Origin: Paractinoplanes rishiriensis
GTDB taxonomy: Bacteria; Actinomycetota; Actinomycetes; Mycobacteriales; Micromonosporaceae
Assembly (NCBI RefSeq): GCF_016862375.1
Contig: NZ_BOMV01000059.1
Span: forward strand, 186,001-250,000
Direction: 5' to 3'
Length of the DNA: 64,000 nucleotides
Below the pieces are notes generated by a model. That model was given only the letters and a program-made list of their open reading frames with translations. It ran no database searches and was not told the DNA's origin. This document shows, in pieces, positions 60,341 through 64,000 of this stretch (positions within the stretch are counted from its first letter, which is position 1; the number at the start of each line of letters is the position of its first letter). A program made the position numbers and the translations under genes.

Positions 60341-62929
60341 GTGGCGGATTCGGGAATGCGGGTCCAGCAGGCTGCTGCCCTGCACCGGCAGGCGGCTGCG
60401 GTTGTTGAGGCTGCGGTGGTGGCTCTTGAGTCTGATTTGCCCCAAGGGGTCGACTCGATGGAGCAGCACTCTATTGCCGAGCAGTTGCGGGAGGCCGGGC
60501 GGGCGCTGGCTCCGGGGTGGCTGGGGGCCAACCTTGACGCCCAGTCCGACACGGCTCCGCTCGGTGGGGTGTTTCCGCCGCAGTTCGTGCGGATCGGGGT
60601 GGCTCAGCCGCTCGATGATGTTCGGTTTCCGGCTGTTGTTCCGCTGCTCGGGACGGGGCACCTGACCGTTGACGCCACGGCCACCGATGCCCGGGTTTTC
60701 GGGTTGATCCGGTGTCTTCTGCTGCGGTTGCTGGCGGCCGCACCGCCCGGTTCGCTGCTCATCCGGGCCGTGGACGGGATCGGGGGCGGTGCCGTGTTCG
60801 CGCCGTTTGCCGATCTGGCCGATGCGGGGCTGATGTCGCCGCCGGCCACCGATCGGCAGGGGCTTCGGGATGTGCTCGCCGAGGCCGACAAGTGGCTGCG
60901 GCCGGGGCGGGGGGCGGCGCCGCGGCGCAGTCGGCGGGACCGGATGATGCTGCTGGTCATCGCGAGTCTTCCGGAGCTGACCGAGGGTGAGGAACTGCGG
61001 CGGATCGCGGCTCTTGCCCAGCAGGGGCCCGATTCGGGGCTGCATCTGATCGTCGCGGGGTGGCCGCCGCCGCCGCTGACCGCCGAGACGACTCAGCCGC
61101 CGCTGCCCCGCACCACATCGATCTCGGTCCGTAACCCGTACGCGGTCATCGGTGACCCGCCCGGCGCCACGTACGGCTCCATCCCCTCCGCGCTCTGGCT
61201 GAACGCACCGGTTTTCCTCGACGAGGACCCGCCGCCACACCTGATCGACGCGGTGTGCCGTGAGCTGGCCGCGCACTCGGCGGTGGCCTCCCAGGTCAAG
61301 CTGGCCGACCTGCTTCCCGAGCCGGGTGAGGAGTTGTGCACCGGCGACGCCTCCGACGGGCTCAGCGCCATCCTCGGGCACGACGGCGACACCCCGCTGG
61401 TGCTCCAGTTCAACGACCTGACGCCGCACTGGCTGGTGGGCGGCCGGTCCGGCGCCGGCAAGACCGCGTTCCTGATCAATGTCCTGTACGGGTTGGGCGC
61501 GCGCTACAGCGCCGCCGAGATGGCGTTGTACCTGCTCGACTTCAAGGAGGGCGTGTCCTTCGCCGAGTTCGTGCCGACCCGCCGGGACCGCACCTGGCTG
61601 CCGCACGCGCGGGCGGTCGGCGTCGAGTCCGACCGGGAGTACGGGCTGGCCGTGCTGCGCGAACTGGACGCCGAGATGACCCGGCGCTCGGTTGCCTACA
61701 AGCGGGCCGGCGTCACCAAGTTCGCCGACCTGCGCGCGGTGGCGGCCGAGGAGGGGCAGCGCAAGCCGATGCCGCGCGTCCTCTGCGTCATCGACGAGTT
61801 CCAGGTGCTGCTGGCCGGCAGCGACCCGACCGCCACCGAGGCCGTCGGGCTGCTGGAGTCGCTGGCGCGCAAGGGTCGCTCGTACGGCATCCATTTGATT
61901 TTGGCCAGTCAGACGGTGCTCGGCGTCGAAGCCCTCTACGCGAAGCGCGACTCGATCTTCGGCCAGTTCCCGGTGCGGATCGCGCTGCCGGGTGGCGGTG
62001 ACGTGCTGGAGCCCACCAACGACGCCGCGGCCGGCCTGCCGCTGGGCACCGCGGTGGTCAACACCGCCGGTGGTCTGGGCGGCCCGCGCGGCGCCACCCG
62101 CGGGCACGAGCGCACGGTCCGCTTCCCCGACCCGCACGCCGACCGTGAGCTGCTCAGCGACCTGCGGCACCGGCTGTGGGCGGCCCGCGACCCGGAGGCG
62201 CTGCCGCCGCGGATCTTCGCGGGGTACGCGCATCAACACCTGGCCGACGACCCGACCTACCGGGCCGCGATGGCTGGGCGCGCTGGTCGCCCCGCCGCGC
62301 TGGTCGGCCGGGTCATCGACGTCAACCTCTCGTCGGCCACGTTCTCGCTGGACGCCTCGCCGGGCCGGCACCTGGCCATCTTCGGGTCGCAGGCGTCCGG
62401 TTCCGAGGTGCTCGACGCCGCCGCGCGCAGCGTCGCCGCGTGCCACGCCCCGCGTACGGCTCGATTTGTCATTGCCTCTCTGGTCGCTGAGGGTGACCAA
62501 ATCGCCCAGGAACTCGCCGCGGAGATCGGCCACCGGCAGGAGGTCGCGCTGGTCGACGCGGCCGGCCTGGCGGCCGAGATGACGCTGGACTCGCCCGGCT
62601 ACCGCGTGGTGTTCGGGATGGACGCGGCCAGCCCCGGCAGCCTGCCCGGCCTGCGCCAACTGTTGCGCGAGGGACCGGGCCGGGGCGTGCACCTGCTGTC
62701 CTGGTGGCGCGGGCTGCGCCGGTTCAACGAGGAGACCGGGGGCAGCGCGGGCCGCGAGGACGTGGCGGGCCTGCTGTTCCTCAACGTGCCACAGTCCGAA
62801 GTGGGCCTGATGCTGGGCCGGCCGGTCGACTGGCATCCGCGGCCCAACCGCGCGCTGCTGCACGACCGGCACGCCGACCGCACGGTGACCGTGGTGCCGT
62901 TCCTGCGGCCGGAGAGCGACGAGCTATGA
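60341..62929 (+). CDS. FtsK/SpoIIIE-type ATPase with a degenerate second ATPase site
   Basis: An 862-aa protein without membrane spans. Residues about 1-330 form a helical start and a first RecA-like-looking region. The main FtsK/SpoIIIE domain has Walker A GGRSGAGKTA near 367-376, Walker B LCVIDEFQVLL near 480, and ILASQTVLGVEAL. A later domain near 680 has GSQASGSEV where GxxGxGK(S/T) is expected, so the Lys is lost. Tandem domains with dead later sites recall EccC of type VII systems. The GTG at 60341 is preferred over 60332 for spacing from AGGGAGG. Its stop overlaps the next start. Confidence 0.85.
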   Translation: MADSGMRVQQAAALHRQAAAVVEAAVVALESDLPQGVDSMEQHSIAEQLREAGRALAPGWLGANLDAQSDTAPLGGVFPPQFVRIGVAQPLDDVRFPAVVPLLGTGHLTVDATATDARVFGLIRCLLLRLLAAAPPGSLLIRAVDGIGGGAVFAPFADLADAGLMSPPATDRQGLRDVLAEADKWLRPGRGAAPRRSRRDRMMLLVIASLPELTEGEELRRIAALAQQGPDSGLHLIVAGWPPPPLTAETTQPPLPRTTSISVRNPYAVIGDPPGATYGSIPSALWLNAPVFLDEDPPPHLIDAVCRELAAHSAVASQVKLADLLPEPGEELCTGDASDGLSAILGHDGDTPLVLQFNDLTPHWLVGGRSGAGKTAFLINVLYGLGARYSAAEMALYLLDFKEGVSFAEFVPTRRDRTWLPHARAVGVESDREYGLAVLRELDAEMTRRSVAYKRAGVTKFADLRAVAAEEGQRKPMPRVLCVIDEFQVLLAGSDPTATEAVGLLESLARKGRSYGIHLILASQTVLGVEALYAKRDSIFGQFPVRIALPGGGDVLEPTNDAAAGLPLGTAVVNTAGGLGGPRGATRGHERTVRFPDPHADRELLSDLRHRLWAARDPEALPPRIFAGYAHQHLADDPTYRAAMAGRAGRPAALVGRVIDVNLSSATFSLDASPGRHLAIFGSQASGSEVLDAAARSVAACHAPRTARFVIASLVAEGDQIAQELAAEIGHRQEVALVDAAGLAAEMTLDSPGYRVVFGMDAASPGSLPGLRQLLREGPGRGVHLLSWWRGLRRFNEETGGSAGREDVAGLLFLNVPQSEVGLMLGRPVDWHPRPNRALLHDRHADRTVTVVPFLRPESDEL

Positions 62930-63618
62930 CCGACCAGCAGGAGCAGGAGACGACCGGCGGCATCCCGGCGCAGCCGACGCCGCCCGCGCCCGGCCCGTGG
63001 GACGACTATCTGGCGGCGGCGCAGCGTCTCGACGCGGTTCGCCGGGCCGCGAGCGCGGCGGCGGGCGAGCAACAGGCGGCACTCGCGGCGGCAAATCAAG
63101 AGCTTTTGGCGGTACGCGCGCGGCTCGCGCCCCAGCAGGCTCGGATGATGCGCGATTTCGGCGTACCGGAATCTGATCTCACCCCGGGCCCCGCGGAGCT
63201 GGAGGCGGCGCGGCAGGCTGTCGCCGGAGGCCCGGCCGCCGTGCTGGCGGCGCTGCAGCAGGCCCGGCGCACCGCGGACGCCGCGGACGCCACCATCATC
63301 GGTCCGGGACCGGCGCGACCGCTGCGCCCGATGGTCCGCAACCTGCTGATCTACGGTCCGTTCGCGGCTGCGGTGCTGGTCGTACAGATCGTGCTCTACC
63401 TGGTGGCGCCGCAGGGCTCGGTGCCGACCTACGCGCTGCTGTGCGGGCTCAGCCTGCCGGTGCTGGCGTTCGGGCTGGGCTGGGTCACGATCGGATTCGT
63501 GTACGGCGGGAGCGACCAGGGACCGGTCGACCGCACCCCGATCCTCGGTGCGGTCGCCTGCCTTGTTCCGGTGCTGCTCACCTGCATGGGCGTCGGATTG
63601 ACGGCGTTCTTCCGGTAA
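62926..63618 (+). CDS. coiled-coil membrane protein coupled to the FtsK-like ATPase
   Basis: A 230-aa protein. A Pro/Gln-rich start is followed by about 110 residues of Ala/Gln/Arg-rich helix likely to form a coiled coil (DYLAAAQRLDAVRRAASAAA, LAAANQELLAVRARL). Three hydrophobic helices come next (NLLIYGPFAAAVLVVQIVLY, TYALLCGLSLPVLAFGLGWV, GAVACLVPVLLTCMGVGLTA). It probably anchors the ATPase at the membrane. ATGA overlap with the ATPase gene. Family not recognised. Confidence 0.77.
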   Translation: MTDQQEQETTGGIPAQPTPPAPGPWDDYLAAAQRLDAVRRAASAAAGEQQAALAAANQELLAVRARLAPQQARMMRDFGVPESDLTPGPAELEAARQAVAGGPAAVLAALQQARRTADAADATIIGPGPARPLRPMVRNLLIYGPFAAAVLVVQIVLYLVAPQGSVPTYALLCGLSLPVLAFGLGWVTIGFVYGGSDQGPVDRTPILGAVACLVPVLLTCMGVGLTAFFR

Positions 63619-63635
63619 AGGAGGGCGATTCCAGC

Positions 63636-63896
63636 GTGGCGAGTGTCGAAGAGGTGAAGGCGCACGTGGCCGCCTCGGTGGACGGGGCGGGCCGGGCCGC
63701 GACCGGCATCCAGCAGATCAGCGACCAGCTGGAGGACGCGCTGGCCCTGCTGCGGATGACCGCGGTGGGTTCGTTCCACCCGTCGGTGGCGTCCGCGATC
63801 GCCCACCTCGAACAGGCCCGCACCCGGCTGGACGAGGCCGCCCAGCTGACCCGCGCCGCAATGGACGCGGCCGACACCTTCCGTACGGTGATCTAG
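63636..63896 (+). CDS. 86-aa all-helical protein
   Basis: An 86-aa protein predicted to form two amphipathic helices joined by a MTAVGSFHPSV turn. Size and two-helix layout resemble WXG100 substrates, but there is no WxG motif at the turn and no C-terminal YxxxD/E. GGAGGG lies 10 bp before the GTG at 63636. As third gene after an FtsK/SpoIIIE ATPase it is a candidate substrate or adaptor (inference). Its stop overlaps the stop of the convergent RidA-like gene. Confidence 0.75.
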   Translation: MASVEEVKAHVAASVDGAGRAATGIQQISDQLEDALALLRMTAVGSFHPSVASAIAHLEQARTRLDEAAQLTRAAMDAADTFRTVI

Positions 63897-64000
63897 TCGG
63901 GCAGGGCGGCGGTCAGGTCGATCTCGATGAGCTGGCCGCGGTAGCCCAGCGACGCCACCCCGAGCAGTGTGCTGGCCGTCCCGAACGCGGGGGCCAGGTC
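63893..64000 (-). CDS. RidA-family protein, C-terminal part only
   Basis: The last 35 codons of a gene cut by the window edge, read on the minus strand and ending in TAG at 63893-63895. TASTLLGVASLGYRGQLIEI followed by DLTAALPD matches the C-terminus of RidA/YjgF-type enamine deaminases, where the final Glu-Ile-Asp strand is conserved. The start lies outside the window. Confidence 0.75.
   Translation of the reverse strand, partial: DLAPAFGTASTLLGVASLGYRGQLIEIDLTAALPD

Noticed and set aside
60314..62872. Very long open frame antisense to the FtsK-like gene
   Set aside because: It lacks domains, is built of His/Gln/Arg/Gly-rich sequence typical of antisense GC-rich DNA, and the plus strand carries clear Walker motifs.
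60341..63896. Canonical type VII (ESX) secretion locus
   Set aside because: No EccB, EccD, EccE or MycP genes, and the 86-aa protein lacks the WxG turn and export tail motif.

Overview
The window looks like chromosomal DNA of a high-GC filamentous actinobacterium, most likely a Micromonosporaceae member close to Actinoplanes. The evidence is the codon usage, the many GTG starts and ATGA/GTGA overlaps, and actinobacterial hallmark genes (lsr2, carD, disA, clpC, a DUF3180 gene). No rRNA, tRNA, CRISPR array, insertion sequence or integrase was recognised.

The backbone follows, in order, the block that in Mycobacterium tuberculosis runs from about Rv3581c to Rv3608c: ispF-ispD-carD (7000-8764), radA (15014-16432), disA (16516-17700), mutY (21747-22628), clpC (26870-29392), lsr2 (29764-30120), lysS (30210-31718), coaX (31789-32547), panD-panC-Rossmann/DUF2520 (36200-38324), then a membrane protein, DUF3180, folK, folB and folP (46793-50462). 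These cover isoprenoid precursors, DNA repair and c-di-AMP signalling, proteolysis, nucleoid structure, CoA, NAD and folate synthesis. Everything else is set into this frame.

Inserted or flanking modules: (1) a fumarylacetoacetase with an unknown partner (113-2052); (2) a ROK repressor, GH4 glycosidase and BadF-type sugar kinase operon (2305-5767); (3) a type III polyketide synthase, flavoprotein, methyltransferase and UbiA cluster (about 9919-14178) resembling the alkylquinone clusters of Actinoplanes; (4) a secreted arabinan-degrading pair, GH51 and GH43 (22827-26801), behind a palindromic operator; (5) nadB-nadC (32612-35124); (6) an overlapping pair of a MidA/NDUFAF7-like methyltransferase and an orphan, divergent NuoD (38444-40563); (7) an osmoprotectant-type ABC transporter with a circularly permuted binding protein (42365-45934).

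From 50757 to the right edge lies an accessory region. A translationally coupled operon (50757-59591) encodes a type IV secretion-like apparatus: two small membrane proteins, a VirB4-like ATPase, a VirB6-like polytopic protein, a small anchored protein, a bifunctional wall hydrolase and a two-repeat protein. No relaxase or integrase is seen. A second module (60341-63896) has an FtsK/SpoIIIE ATPase with a degenerate second nucleotide site, a coiled-coil membrane protein and an 86-aa helical protein. The window ends inside a RidA-family gene.

Non-coding signals worth reading are four DnaA-box-like 9-mers about one helical turn apart upstream of clpC (29626-29668), a recurring leaderless promoter pattern (TANNNT six or seven bases before the start codon) and a two-way -10 element between mutY and its neighbour. 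Translation starts were chosen by ribosome binding site, overlap with the upstream stop, or leaderless spacing. All functional calls come from motif recognition by eye; no database search was run.
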